Shown: positions 36,760 through 45,452 of the stretch, one piece after another
How the letters are laid out: each line of letters starts with the position of its first letter
Position numbering within the stretch: position 1 is the stretch's first letter
From: Firmicutes bacterium HGW-Firmicutes-8
GTDB lineage: Bacteria; Bacillota; Thermincolia; Thermincolales; UBA2595
Length of the DNA: 64,000 bases
Assembly (NCBI GenBank): GCA_002840165.1
Contig: PGZN01000017.1
Location: 9,311 to 73,310, forward strand
Direction: 5' to 3'
The notes under the pieces: generated by a model
Told to the model about the DNA's origin: nothing
Database searches by the model: none
The model's input: only the letters and a program-made list of their open reading frames with translations
Position numbers and translations under genes: made by a program

Positions 36760-37658
36760 GTAAACTGGAAGGTCTTTTATATCCGAAACAGGGTCAAAGA
36801 AAAAATATTTTCATTTCCGGCAAAGGCGGCGTAGGCAAGACCTCAGTTGCTTGTATCACCGCAGTAAATTCGGCCAAGAAAGGGTTCAAAACACTGCTGA
36901 TGACCACAGACCCGGCGGCCCATATCGGCAGTGTACTGGATAAACCCGTTTCAGATACCATAACCAAAATCGATGGCATCGACAATCTGTATGCGGTCAA
37001 GATCGACCAGAAGAAGTGCACTGAAGAATATAAAAAGGGTATTCTAGACGATGCCAGAGCCAGGTTTGACCCGAACACAGTACAAGCTATGGAAGAAGAA
37101 CTAAACTCCCCCTGTACCGAAGAAATGGCGGCTTTCCAGAAATTCATCGAATATGCCGGCGGGGACGATTTTCAGGTAATCGTTTACGACACCGCACCCA
37201 CTGGGCACACTTTAAGACTTTTAGAACTGCCGATGGAATGGAGTAAGCAGATTCAGATGAAATCAGGGTTGTCAGTTGAAGCCAGCGAGGAGGACAAAAA
37301 TCAGAAGGAACGCTTTGACCGGGTTATTGAAATGATGAAGAACAAAGAGCTTACCACCTTCGGTTTTGTCATGTACCCGGAGAAGACACCGATTATTGAA
37401 GCCTACCGGGCTTCCGAGGAGCTTAAATCCCTTGGGATAGCGACCCAATTAGTGGTAGCCAACCTGGTCATCCCGGAAGAACAGTGCCAGACCCCGTTTT
37501 TTACCAACAGGAGAAATATGCAGTTAAAATACCTGGAGGAAATAAAGGAACGGTTCGGGGAAGCAGAAATTCTTCAGCTTCCCATGTACTCAGAGGAAAT
37601 CAAAGGCCTGGAGATGCTGTCTGCTATTGCGGGGAAATTATATGAGGGGAGTAATTGA
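36756..37658 (+). CDS. arsA: ArsA arsenite-stimulated ATPase, second copy
   Basis: 300 residues. P-loop GKGGVGKTS (about 24), TTDPAAHIGSVL and DTAPTGHT. It is a clear paralogue of the preceding ArsA and overlaps it by ATGA. SPCTEEM is shared by both copies. Together with ArsD it should drive or couple arsenite efflux through Acr3. Confidence 0.95.
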   Translation: MSKLEGLLYPKQGQRKNIFISGKGGVGKTSVACITAVNSAKKGFKTLLMTTDPAAHIGSVLDKPVSDTITKIDGIDNLYAVKIDQKKCTEEYKKGILDDARARFDPNTVQAMEEELNSPCTEEMAAFQKFIEYAGGDDFQVIVYDTAPTGHTLRLLELPMEWSKQIQMKSGLSVEASEEDKNQKERFDRVIEMMKNKELTTFGFVMYPEKTPIIEAYRASEELKSLGIATQLVVANLVIPEEQCQTPFFTNRRNMQLKYLEEIKERFGEAEILQLPMYSEEIKGLEMLSAIAGKLYEGSN

Positions 37659-37659
37659 G

Positions 37660-37998
37660 ATGAGCGATAAGATTAAAATTATTGTATTCGGCCTGCGCGA
37701 CGAGGCCTGCGGTAGTGGGGGCTGAAACTGCAGCGGAGGGGATTGCGGGCCAACTCCCACCACAGGCGAGCAGTTTGAAGAACTTAAATCATTTTTATCG
37801 AAAACAGATATAGGAGACAGGGTTGAAGTGCAGTTTATCGACGTTTTCGAAGACGGTATAGATGGGCATGAAAAAGTAAAAATGTTTATGGACAGGGGAT
37901 ACCGCCTACCCCTGATCTCTATAGACAATCAAAAATTCTTTTACGGCGCGATTTCTAATAAACTGATTCATGAAACGGCAACAGAACTTTTAAAATAG
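37660..37998 (+). CDS. Unrecognised selenoprotein at the end of the ars operon
   Basis: 112 residues if UGA 37723-37725 is selenocysteine (residue 22). The frame otherwise runs unbroken for 113 codons to TAG at 37996. The N-terminus (IKIIVFGLRDEA) looks like a first beta strand of a thioredoxin-like fold; then CGSGG-U-NCSGGDCGP clusters Sec with three Cys; later VQFIDVF and LPLISI. It is faintly like YuzD-type proteins. A 6-bp hairpin (CTGCAG with TTGCGG, 37728-37748, GGAG in the loop) is a bSECIS candidate. ATG starts 2 nt after arsA. No other start fits a shorter Sec-free protein well. Confidence 0.8.
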
Positions 37999-38046
37999 GC
38001 TTGGGGCGAAGTAAAATACGAGAGTTTCGTAACATATGTTTCATGG

Positions 38047-38076
38047 GGTGTCTTAAAAGGGGACACCTCTTTTATT
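38047..38076 (+). terminator. Intrinsic terminator of the ars operon
   Basis: GGTGTC-TTAAAAGGG-GACACC followed by TCTTTTATTTTT. Confidence 0.85.
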
Positions 38077-38229
38077 TTTATTACAGGAAATTGGTCCTGA
38101 TTTCTTACAGTGAAATAAAAGTTGCTCAATTAATTAAAATTTAGTATAATCTATTTGGCTTAATAAATAAATAAATATAATTAATTATAAATAAGTATGC
38201 TAAAACTATTTAAAGAGAGTGGGATGCCA

Positions 38230-38454
38230 ATGTCCAGAAAACAGGAACAAAAAGCGCCTAAGCGTAAAGAAGATTATCCTGAAATTATGACTGTGACCCA
38301 AGTCGCGGAGTATTTTCAAATCAGTGAAATGACAACATATAAATTAGTCCAGGAAGGGACTATCCCGGCTTTTAAAATTGGCAGGCACTGGCGGGTAAAG
38401 AGAGATGACCTGGACGTATTTATTGACAAATTGATAAAGGGTGAAAGAATTTAA
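38230..38454 (+). CDS. Excisionase-type helix-turn-helix protein
   Basis: 75 residues. An HTH_17 domain (MTVTQVAEYFQISEMTTYKL, GTIPAFKIGRHWRVKRDDL) related to phage excisionases and MerR N-termini. Such small proteins are frequent stand-alone DNA-binding regulators in Firmicutes. The start at 38230 or 38224 is not settled; both ATGs are in frame behind GAGAGTGGG. Stop lies 21 nt before RNase J. Confidence 0.75.
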   Translation: MSRKQEQKAPKRKEDYPEIMTVTQVAEYFQISEMTTYKLVQEGTIPAFKIGRHWRVKRDDLDVFIDKLIKGERI

Positions 38455-38475
38455 ATTACTGGGAGTGAAGTTGTA

Positions 38476-40143
38476 TTGGGCAAGAAAAACAGCGGTCTAA
38501 GCATTATACCCCTCGGAGGTGTGGGGGAAATCGGAAAAAATATGATGGTTTTTGAGTATGGTGACGACATTATAGTTGTCGACGCGGGCGTTGCTTTCCC
38601 GGGTGAGGAATTGTATGGGATAGACCTGGTTATCCAGGATACAAGGTACCTGACAGAAAACAAAGAACGGGTAAGGGCATTCTTTATCAGCCACGGGCAT
38701 GAGGACCACATAGGGGCCTTGCCTTATGTCCTCAAAGATATTGATGTGCCTGTATATGGTACCAGGCTTACTATCGGTCTGATTAAAAAGAGATTGATAG
38801 AACATGGTATGGTTGAAGACGTTAAGCTGATTGAAATCCATCCTGATGATGTTATCAGCGCAGGAGTCTTTAAGGTTGAATTCTTCAGGGTCAACCACAG
38901 CATTCCTGATGGTGTTGGTCTGGCAATTAATACCCCTGAGGGGCTGGTGGTGCATTCCGGAGACTTTAAACTGGACCATACACCGATTGACGGCCGGGTG
39001 ACCGAACTGCATAAATTGACCGGGTACGGCGCCAGGGGTGTACTGGTATTAATATGTGACAGTACCGGAGTAGAAAATGTAGGCTATACACCTTCCGAAA
39101 AAGTGGTCGGAGAGACATTTACGAAAGAATTTGAGACGGCAAAAGGACGGATACTTGTAGCAACCTTCGCCTCAAACGTTCACCGGATCCAACAGGTAGT
39201 TAATGCTGCAGTGGAGTACGACCGCAAGATTGCTGTGGTAGGCAGGAGTATGATAAATGTAGTTGAGGCGGCAAGGGAATTAGGTTATTTATCCTGCCCG
39301 GATTCAATTATGATTGATATTGATGAAATAAATAAGCATGCCCCACACCGCATTGTAATCATAACAACCGGCAGCCAGGGGGAACCGATGGCAGCCCTGA
39401 CGCGAATTGCCGAAGGCAGCCACAGGCAGATCGTACTTCAACCGGGAGATACGGTAATTGTATCGGCATCGCCTATCCCTGGCAATGCCAAGCATGTCTA
39501 CCGGACAATTAACAGCCTCTTTAAAGGAGGCGCTCGCGTGGTCTACAAGGATGTTGCCTCTGTTCATGTATCTGGACATGCCGCCAGGGAGGAAATTAAG
39601 ACCCTGATAAACATGGTTAAACCACAATTTGCGATGCCTTTTCATGGGGAGTACAGGCATTTAGTGAAGTTTAGAAAAACAGCTTCCGAACTGGGAATTC
39701 CAGAAGAAAACGTTATTATCAGCGCTATAGGCGACAGAAATGTTTTTCGCCGGAAAGAATACAGCATGCAGGGCAAAGTCCACGCCGGCAGCATAATGAT
39801 TGACGGTCTGGGGATAGGCGATGTAGGCAACATAGTTTTACGCGACAGAAAACATTTGGCCGAAGACGGAGTTGTTGTTGCCGTGCTGACCATTGACAAG
39901 GCTACAGGGGCTGTTTTATCAGGCCCAGACATTGTGTCGCGCGGGTTTGTATATATCCGCGAATCTGAGGAACTGCTGGCCAAGATGAAGCATGAACTGG
40001 ACCGGACGGTAAAAGGCTGTGAAGCTAAACGCATCAGGGAGTGGGCGACAATCAAAGAACAGATTCGTAAGACATTAAGTAATGTTATGTATTCCGAAAC
40101 AAAACGGAAACCACTCATTTTACCGGTGATTATGGAGGTCTAG
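38476..40143 (+). CDS. rnj: Ribonuclease J
   Basis: 555 residues. Metallo-beta-lactamase/beta-CASP exo- and endoribonuclease: HGHEDHIGALPYV (zinc site), SGDFKLD, FASNVHR, and GQPMAAL-like TGSQGEPMAALTR, then SGHAAREEI and the C-terminal domain. It acts in 5'-3' mRNA decay. TTG start with weak GGGAG upstream; a start at a later codon is unlikely because the fold begins at once. Confidence 0.95.
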   Translation: MGKKNSGLSIIPLGGVGEIGKNMMVFEYGDDIIVVDAGVAFPGEELYGIDLVIQDTRYLTENKERVRAFFISHGHEDHIGALPYVLKDIDVPVYGTRLTIGLIKKRLIEHGMVEDVKLIEIHPDDVISAGVFKVEFFRVNHSIPDGVGLAINTPEGLVVHSGDFKLDHTPIDGRVTELHKLTGYGARGVLVLICDSTGVENVGYTPSEKVVGETFTKEFETAKGRILVATFASNVHRIQQVVNAAVEYDRKIAVVGRSMINVVEAARELGYLSCPDSIMIDIDEINKHAPHRIVIITTGSQGEPMAALTRIAEGSHRQIVLQPGDTVIVSASPIPGNAKHVYRTINSLFKGGARVVYKDVASVHVSGHAAREEIKTLINMVKPQFAMPFHGEYRHLVKFRKTASELGIPEENVIISAIGDRNVFRRKEYSMQGKVHAGSIMIDGLGIGDVGNIVLRDRKHLAEDGVVVAVLTIDKATGAVLSGPDIVSRGFVYIRESEELLAKMKHELDRTVKGCEAKRIREWATIKEQIRKTLSNVMYSETKRKPLILPVIMEV

Positions 40144-40161
40144 TTATTGGTGCACTAAAAA

Positions 40162-40204
40162 GAGGGGAACAGACGCCACTGTTTAAGTGGGCGCCGTTCC
40201 CCTT
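40162..40204. terminator. Bidirectional terminator between RNase J and arsM
   Basis: AGGGGAAC-A-GACGCCAC and GTGGGCGCC-GTTCCCCT pair with a short loop, with A-rich and T-rich flanks. The two genes converge on it. Confidence 0.9.
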
Positions 40205-40217
40205 AAATATTTTCTGC

Positions 40218-41012
40218 TTATTTTCTTGCTTCTACGTAGATGCTTACTACATAATCCTGCAGTGACTGGCCTTCTTCCAAACTGTCCAAAACAGCTCTTC
40301 CAATAGGGTCTGTGGTGCCTGGGTCAATACATACGGAGTCATCTTTTTCCATTGTTTTAACATCTGTTAACCCGGAGGCTGTGACAAGCCCCTTATATTC
40401 ATCAACCAGCATGGCGCCGGCAATGCAGCCAACATAGGCCTCCATGCTGGACCTAACTTTTTCCGGCAGTTTTTTAATCAGGGCAATATCTGAGATTGCG
40501 ACTCTTCCACCAGGTTTAAGGACCCGGTTTATTTCTTGAAAGACTCTTGTTTTATCTGCCGACAGGTTGATCACACAGTTGCTGATCACAACATCTACGG
40601 AGTTATCGGCTACAGGCAGGTTTTCTATCTCTCCAAGCCGGAATTCAACATTTTCAAAATTATCTTTCCTGGCGATTGACCTGGCTTTTTCAATCATTTC
40701 CGGGGTCATGTCAACACCGATGATTCTACCTGCCGGGCCTACTTTGGAAGCCGCCAGAAAACAATCAAAACCTGCCCCGGAGCCGAGGTCCAGAACTGTT
40801 TCGCCGGCTCTTAGACCGGCTAGGGCCGTTGGATTTCCGCAGCTCAGGGCCAGATTGGCCTCAGCTGGGATGGCATTGAGTTCGGTCTCTGAATAGCCCA
40901 GAGATTTGGCATATTGGCCTGCATCTCCGCAGCTGCACCCGCAGCCCGACTGCTGTTTGGCGAACAAACCGTAAGCTTCTCTGACAATTTTAGTCGTTTT
41001 GTTTTGATCCAT
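40218..41012 (-). CDS. arsM: ArsM arsenite S-adenosylmethionine methyltransferase
   Basis: 264 residues. VLDLGSGAGFDC is the SAM site. Arsenite-binding Cys are near the N-terminus (GCGCSCGD), at VISNCVINL (about 144) and in EAYVGCIAGA (about 190), as in ArsM. Converts As(III) to methylated forms. AAGGAGG upstream of the ATG. It lies alone on the minus strand next to a repeat-rich gap. Confidence 0.95.
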   Translation of the reverse strand: MDQNKTTKIVREAYGLFAKQQSGCGCSCGDAGQYAKSLGYSETELNAIPAEANLALSCGNPTALAGLRAGETVLDLGSGAGFDCFLAASKVGPAGRIIGVDMTPEMIEKARSIARKDNFENVEFRLGEIENLPVADNSVDVVISNCVINLSADKTRVFQEINRVLKPGGRVAISDIALIKKLPEKVRSSMEAYVGCIAGAMLVDEYKGLVTASGLTDVKTMEKDDSVCIDPGTTDPIGRAVLDSLEEGQSLQDYVVSIYVEARK

Positions 41013-41052
41013 TTTTAATGAACCTCCTTAAGTATATTATTTCTTTTTAAAA

Positions 41053-41397
41053 AACAACCGCGGAGAGCGCGGAGATAGTGAGATTCACTGGGAATAAGAG
41101 GGCGCGGAGAGTCACTAAAAAACAAACTTTCACGAAGTAGTAGTACAGAGAAGTCGTGATTCACTGAAACAAAGAGACCACGGAGAGTAACCAGTAATAC
41201 TTACCCCCCGGTTCAATTCAGTATCTCCGTACCTTGAGAAGTCATTAAATTTAAAACATATTTACTGCTCGGAAATTCTTACTTTCGGTTTTCTTACTTA
41301 TACAGATGTAACTTCCAGCAATAGTCTATGTTGTCCAAGTTATTTTTTATCTCCGCACTCTCCGCGTTCTCCGCATCCTCTGCGGTCTCCGCGGTTT
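41053..41397. repeat. CGCGGAGAN inverted arms enclosing repeat copy 2
   Basis: The left arm (GCGGAGAGCGCGGAGATAG, 41057-41075) and right arm (CTCCGCACTCTCCGCGTTCTCCGC..., 41351-41396) bracket the 250-bp dispersed repeat. Non-coding. Confidence 0.8.
41113..41350. repeat. Dispersed intergenic repeat, copy 2
   Basis: Matches 40-290 over nearly its whole length (see copy 1). Here it is enclosed by CGCGGAGA arms on both sides, while copy 1 has the arm only on its right. This suggests the arms and core travel together. Confidence 0.8.
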
Positions 41398-41607
41398 TTT
41401 CTGATACAGTAGCACTGTGTTGAGTAGAAAAATAATACCCGTATGAGCTGAAAACTGTTTTTTTATTTTGTTCAATATTTTATTTAAATTACAGCTTACC
41501 TGGGTAGTAGGAACTCAATTTGGGTTGTTGATTTCTCTCTGTGCACTCTATCCAGGTCTCTGTGAACTCTGTGCCTTCTTTTCTTTTGAATTACTTCGCA
41601 GCTTTTT

Positions 41608-41852
41608 AAAACCGCGGAGTTCGCGGAGATAACGGAGCACGCGGAGAAAAAAGAAAACTCATGAAATAGAAACATCAAAACTATGCCGGAAACACTTCAG
41701 TATGTGATACCACTGGCTCTTTGTGATCTTAAGACCTCAAATTCTTCTTTTTGCCCTTAGACCATTGAGCAGTGCCCATTAGTCTTTGTGGTAAAAATGT
41801 CTTTTTATCTCGAATCTCCGCGCTCTCCGCACCCTCTGCGGTCTCCGCGGTT
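41608..41852. repeat. CGCGGAGAN inverted arms, second set
   Basis: Left arm at 41611-41645 (CGCGGAGTTCGCGGAGATAACGGAG), right arm at 41816-41850 (CTCCGCGCTCTCCGCA... to CTCCGCGG). I see no gene in 41400-41900, only these repeats and AT-rich filler. Confidence 0.8.
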
Positions 41853-41917
41853 TTGTTTTATGCTTCCGATTCAATTACATAGAAATATAACTATATGTCG
41901 GGTGAAAAAATAAGTGC

Positions 41918-42190
41918 TTACAGATTAACTTCAAATCTCTTCATGATTTCCTTACAGCAGTCTTCCAGGCAGCAGCAGTCAACAAAATAGTAAACCTGTT
42001 TGCCGACCTTTTTACAGTCGACGAGGCCGGCATTTTTTAAGATGCTGAGGTGATGTGTAATAGAAGGCTGGGCCATCGAAAAGTTGTCAACTATTTCCGA
42101 TACGCACATTTCCTGCTTTTTCAGAAGTTCAATAATTTTTCGCCTGGTCTCATCAGACAAAGCCTTGAAAAACAGCGCGCATTTATCCAA
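41918..42190 (-). CDS. ArsR family repressor
   Basis: 90 residues from the TTG at 42190. KKQEMCVSEIVDNFSMAQPSITHHL keeps only one Cys of the ArsR CVC pair; a Cys-rich end (VDCCCLEDCCKEI) offers other ligands, so the metalloid site differs from the two other ArsR copies. The ATG at 42220 lies at about the transcription start and lacks a ribosome site, whereas GTGAGGTG stands 9 nt before TTG 42190. It diverges from the rhodanese operon. Confidence 0.82.
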   Translation of the reverse strand: MDKCALFFKALSDETRRKIIELLKKQEMCVSEIVDNFSMAQPSITHHLSILKNAGLVDCKKVGKQVYYFVDCCCLEDCCKEIMKRFEVNL

Positions 42191-42210
42191 TCTGATAGTC
42201 ACCTCACAAC

Positions 42211-42261
42211 GTATAGACATATATCTATATGTATTATAAACAAATGTATGGCTTTTGTCAA
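42211..42261 (-). promoter_or_regulatory. Promoter and probable operator of the divergent arsR
   Basis: Minus strand: TTGACA (42256-42261), 17-bp spacer, TATAAT (42233-42238). ACATATAGATATATGT, a near-palindrome at about 42217-42232, overlies the start site and is the likely operator of ArsR. It may also affect the divergent operon. Confidence 0.75.
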
Positions 42262-42406
42262 AAGGTTTTGGATTAATTTGTGATTTGGATTAATTAAATT
42301 AATAGCTCCCGGCAATTCTATAAAAAACTTATATTTGACCTATTCACAATAATTATAATAAAATAATTGTGAAGTAAAAGATGGTAAAGTTAGGGAGGAA
42401 AAGAGG

Positions 42407-43357
42407 ATGAATCTGAAAAAAGCTGTTGCATTTTTATTGGCTGCGATACTTCTTATTTCTGCTGCCGGCTGCGGCGGTGGTACCAGCAAAGCGCCTGAAG
42501 CGAAAAATGCTGTAACCGAAAACAATTCTAAGCCCGAAGATACCAAGAAGGGTGAACTATTTGTAGATGTTCCCTGGCTGAAGGGAAATATGCAGAATGT
42601 TATAGTTCTGGATGCCAGGGTGGACAAAGAATACAATGCCGGACATATTCCCGGGGCCTTCAACGCCATGTGGCAGGGTTTTGCCAATATGGAGGGTAAG
42701 TCGGGCGACCAAGGCTGGGGAACACTGCTTCCCAAGGAAAAGCTGGCCGAAAAATTAGGTGTGTTGGGTATTGACTCAAGTAAAACGGTAATTGTCTATG
42801 CTGACCCCAATGGTTGGGGCGAAGATGGCAGAATCCTTTGGATGCTTAGAATGGCAGGCCTTACTAATACCAAGATGCTTGATGGCGGTTGGCCGGCATG
42901 GAAGACCGCCGGCGGAGAAACAAGCACCGATGTTCCTGCTGCCAAGCCTATTAAACTGCAGATAGCTGCTCTTGACGGGGGTATGAATGCTACTACGGAA
43001 TGGATTAAGGCCAATTCCAACAAAATAAAAATTGTTGATTCCAGGGCTCAAATTGAATTTGGGGGAGCAGCCGATTTTGGCGAAAAGAGGGGTGGACATC
43101 TGCCCGGAGCCATTAATATTCCCTTTAAGGAAGTATTCAATGATGATGGGACTGTGAAAACCACATCGGATCTTAAAGACTTATTCACAAAAGCCGGTCT
43201 TACACCGGAAGATGAGATAGTTACATACTGCACCAAAGGAATCCGGTCAGCTCATATGGCGCTGCTGCTGCGGTCAGCTGGATTTGAAAAAGCCAGAAAT
43301 TATGATGCCTCTTTCTATGAGTGGGCAGGTAATGATTCTCTGCAGGTAGTGAAATAA
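42407..43357 (+). CDS. Lipoprotein with two rhodanese domains
   Basis: 316 residues. The signal peptide ends in a lipobox (LLISAAGC), so the protein is anchored outside the membrane. Rhodanese domain 1 (about 50-165) has ADPNGWGEDGR in place of the catalytic loop and is probably inactive; domain 2 (about 185-312) has the active loop YCTKGIRS. This is the thiosulfate sulfurtransferase layout. First gene of the operon that ends with the radical SAM gene. GGGAGGAAAAGAGG precedes the ATG. Confidence 0.92.
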   Translation: MNLKKAVAFLLAAILLISAAGCGGGTSKAPEAKNAVTENNSKPEDTKKGELFVDVPWLKGNMQNVIVLDARVDKEYNAGHIPGAFNAMWQGFANMEGKSGDQGWGTLLPKEKLAEKLGVLGIDSSKTVIVYADPNGWGEDGRILWMLRMAGLTNTKMLDGGWPAWKTAGGETSTDVPAAKPIKLQIAALDGGMNATTEWIKANSNKIKIVDSRAQIEFGGAADFGEKRGGHLPGAINIPFKEVFNDDGTVKTTSDLKDLFTKAGLTPEDEIVTYCTKGIRSAHMALLLRSAGFEKARNYDASFYEWAGNDSLQVVK

Positions 43358-43362
43358 GCATC

Positions 43363-44073
43363 GTGGCTGTAAACAAAGCCGTCAGGTACTGGCGGCTTGT
43401 TTTGGTTACTTTATTTCTGGCCTGCCTGGCCGGATTATATTTCTTTATACCTTCCTTCTCTAATCAGGTAAGGACCGCCGCAAGTATTTTGTCCCAGGCT
43501 GACATCAAGGGGATGAGAATATATATAAAAGGCTTTGGGGTATGGGGCCCTTTGGTATCGATGGGCTTAATGGTTCTGCAGGCCCTGGCGGCTCCGTTGC
43601 CCGCATTTGTAATTACCTTTGCCAATGCCTGGATTTTTGGCTGGGTGCGGGGCGCCATTTATTCATGGACAGGGGCCATGATTGGGGCTTCCATCTGCTT
43701 TTGGATTGTCAAGGCGTACGGGAGGCCTATCGTGGAAAAACTGGTGGGGAAAAAGAGCCTGGAGATGTCTGACCGGTTTTTTGACCAGTACGGGAGGTAC
43801 TCAATAGTTATTGCCCGGCTAATCCCAGTAGTGCCTTTCGATATAATTTCTTATGCGGCCGGAATAACGCAGATGAGTTTTTGGGGTTTTTTCTGGGCTA
43901 CCGGAATCGGGCAGCTGCCGGCCACGATTATCTACTCCTGGCTGGGAGAAAACATGTCTCCTACGGCCAAGTATGCATTTTGGGCTGTGTGCGGTTTTTT
44001 GGTGCTGTTGTTTTTTAGCCTGGCCATGAAAAAATGGTTCAAATCCAAGTTGGTGAGTGATAACAATGTTTAA
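43363..44073 (+). CDS. TVP38/TMEM64 (DedA-like) membrane protein
   Basis: 236 residues, about six membrane helices, with FANAWIFGWVRGAIYSW and RLIPVVPFDIISYAAG, typical of the VTT domain. Such proteins are thought to act as lipid scramblases or transport factors. The start (GTG 43363) is 6 nt after the rhodanese gene. Overlaps the next gene by 8 nt. Confidence 0.88.
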   Translation: MAVNKAVRYWRLVLVTLFLACLAGLYFFIPSFSNQVRTAASILSQADIKGMRIYIKGFGVWGPLVSMGLMVLQALAAPLPAFVITFANAWIFGWVRGAIYSWTGAMIGASICFWIVKAYGRPIVEKLVGKKSLEMSDRFFDQYGRYSIVIARLIPVVPFDIISYAAGITQMSFWGFFWATGIGQLPATIIYSWLGENMSPTAKYAFWAVCGFLVLLFFSLAMKKWFKSKLVSDNNV

Positions 44074-45025
44074 GAATTTTAACTGGAAACTTAGCCTGCG
44101 CCTGGGAATTTCGATGATTCTGATGGGTTGGTTCGTTTTTTCAATAAATTGGACGGAAATTGGCCGGGCTTTTGCCGTGGTAAGTTATCCTTGGCTTTTG
44201 GCAGCGGTCTTTTGGATTGTCATCGCCGTCGTAGTCAGTGTCCACAAATGGCGGTTAATTCTCCGGGCTCAGGGAATGAGACTGGAGTGGGGAGAGTTGT
44301 GGAGTATATATTGGGCCGGGTTATTTTTTAATAATTTTCTACCATCTGGTATAGGCGGTGATGGGATGCGTATTATCTGGGTCCGTAAAATTACCGGTGA
44401 CGGGCCGGGGGCGGCAGCTTCTGTCGTTACCGAACGTATCCTGGCAGCAGCCGGGTTGGCTTTGGTAGGGTTGTCAGCCTGTCTGCTGAAGGCAAACCCC
44501 AGTCCGGAAATTACAGCACTGTTTGCCCTTCTTCTTCTTGTTAGTCTGGTAGTAGTAGTGTTCATGATGTATGGCCGGCTTCCCGGATTTGTAACGAATA
44601 AGGACAGCAAGATGGCACGGTTTATAACCCTGTTCTCGGGTCACGGGAAACTTTTAGCTGAACACCCGGGGACTGTCATCTCCGTAATTTTATGGTCTGC
44701 GGTATTCCAGCTCTGTGTTGTTGGCGTAAACCACTGTATTTTTAACGGCCTGCATATTGGTCATGTGGGCTGGCTTGAGGCCATGTACGTTATACCGGCA
44801 GTTTCTGCTGCGGCCATGCTGCCTCTTGGTATCAATGGTTACGGCATCAGGGAAGGAGCATACATTACACTTTTGGCGGCCACTGGTGTACCGGCGGCTT
44901 TATCATTTGCGGCGTCGGTAATGTTTGCCTTCCTCGTAAGTATTTTCAGCCTGTGGGGCGGCTGGGTATGGCTCCGCGGCAGGGAGAAAGGAGCATACCG
45001 GGATGTCGGAATCGAAGGCCTCTAA
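44066..45025 (+). CDS. Flippase-like membrane protein (UPF0104, LPG synthase TM region type)
   Basis: 319 residues, eight or more helices. FFNNFLPSGIGGDGMRI and PLGINGYGIREGAY are hallmarks of the family that contains the flippase domain of MprF. It may move a lipid or lipid-linked intermediate. ATG at 44066 with GGTGAG upstream; GTG 44057 is an alternative. Overlaps the next gene by 23 nt. Confidence 0.88.
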   Translation: MFKNFNWKLSLRLGISMILMGWFVFSINWTEIGRAFAVVSYPWLLAAVFWIVIAVVVSVHKWRLILRAQGMRLEWGELWSIYWAGLFFNNFLPSGIGGDGMRIIWVRKITGDGPGAAASVVTERILAAAGLALVGLSACLLKANPSPEITALFALLLLVSLVVVVFMMYGRLPGFVTNKDSKMARFITLFSGHGKLLAEHPGTVISVILWSAVFQLCVVGVNHCIFNGLHIGHVGWLEAMYVIPAVSAAAMLPLGINGYGIREGAYITLLAATGVPAALSFAASVMFAFLVSIFSLWGGWVWLRGREKGAYRDVGIEGL

Positions 45026-45452
45026 GATAGTAAAAGAAACTATGAAACAGGGAAACAATTGCTGTGAAGCTGTACTCCTCGCCTGTAATGAAGTGTGGGA
45101 TCTAAGTTTGGCGGAGGATACCCTTGCCGCGACCGGTTTTTTTGGGCGCGGAATGGGGAGCGGTTGTACCTGCGGCGCCTTGGCTGGGATAATAATGGCC
45201 GCCGGGATTCTTCATCAAAGGCACTCCCGGATGTTAGATGACAGGTTCCCTGCCCGCCTGCATGCTCGTTTTATTGATGAATTTGGCTCAGCCTGCTGCC
45301 GGGTTATCAGGAAAGAACGCCCGCTGTGGCGCAAAAGACATAAACAGGCCTGTATTGATTTGACCAGCTGGACAGTGACAATGCTGATAGAAGAGTGGGA
45401 GGATGCATCCAATGCGGAAATTACGGCTCACCGTGATCATCCCAACATATAA
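45003..45452 (+). CDS. C_GCAxxG_C_C family protein
   Basis: 149 residues with the full cysteine pattern: NNCCEAVLLAC, GSGCTCGALAG, GSACCRVI and HKQACIDL. The family is thought to be a redox or metal-binding protein of unknown activity, common near metalloid and radical SAM genes. AAAGGAG lies 10 nt upstream. Overlaps the glycosyltransferase gene. An incomplete paralogue is at 33593. Confidence 0.88.
   Translation: MSESKASKIVKETMKQGNNCCEAVLLACNEVWDLSLAEDTLAATGFFGRGMGSGCTCGALAGIIMAAGILHQRHSRMLDDRFPARLHARFIDEFGSACCRVIRKERPLWRKRHKQACIDLTSWTVTMLIEEWEDASNAEITAHRDHPNI

Noticed and set aside
41496-41678. Minus-strand ORF in the repeat region
   Set aside because: It is composed largely of repeat arms and low-complexity sequence, with no ribosome site.
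42191-42220. ATG at 42220 as start of the divergent arsR
   Set aside because: It lies at or next to the predicted transcription start and has no ribosome site; TTG 42190 has GTGAGGTG at a good distance.
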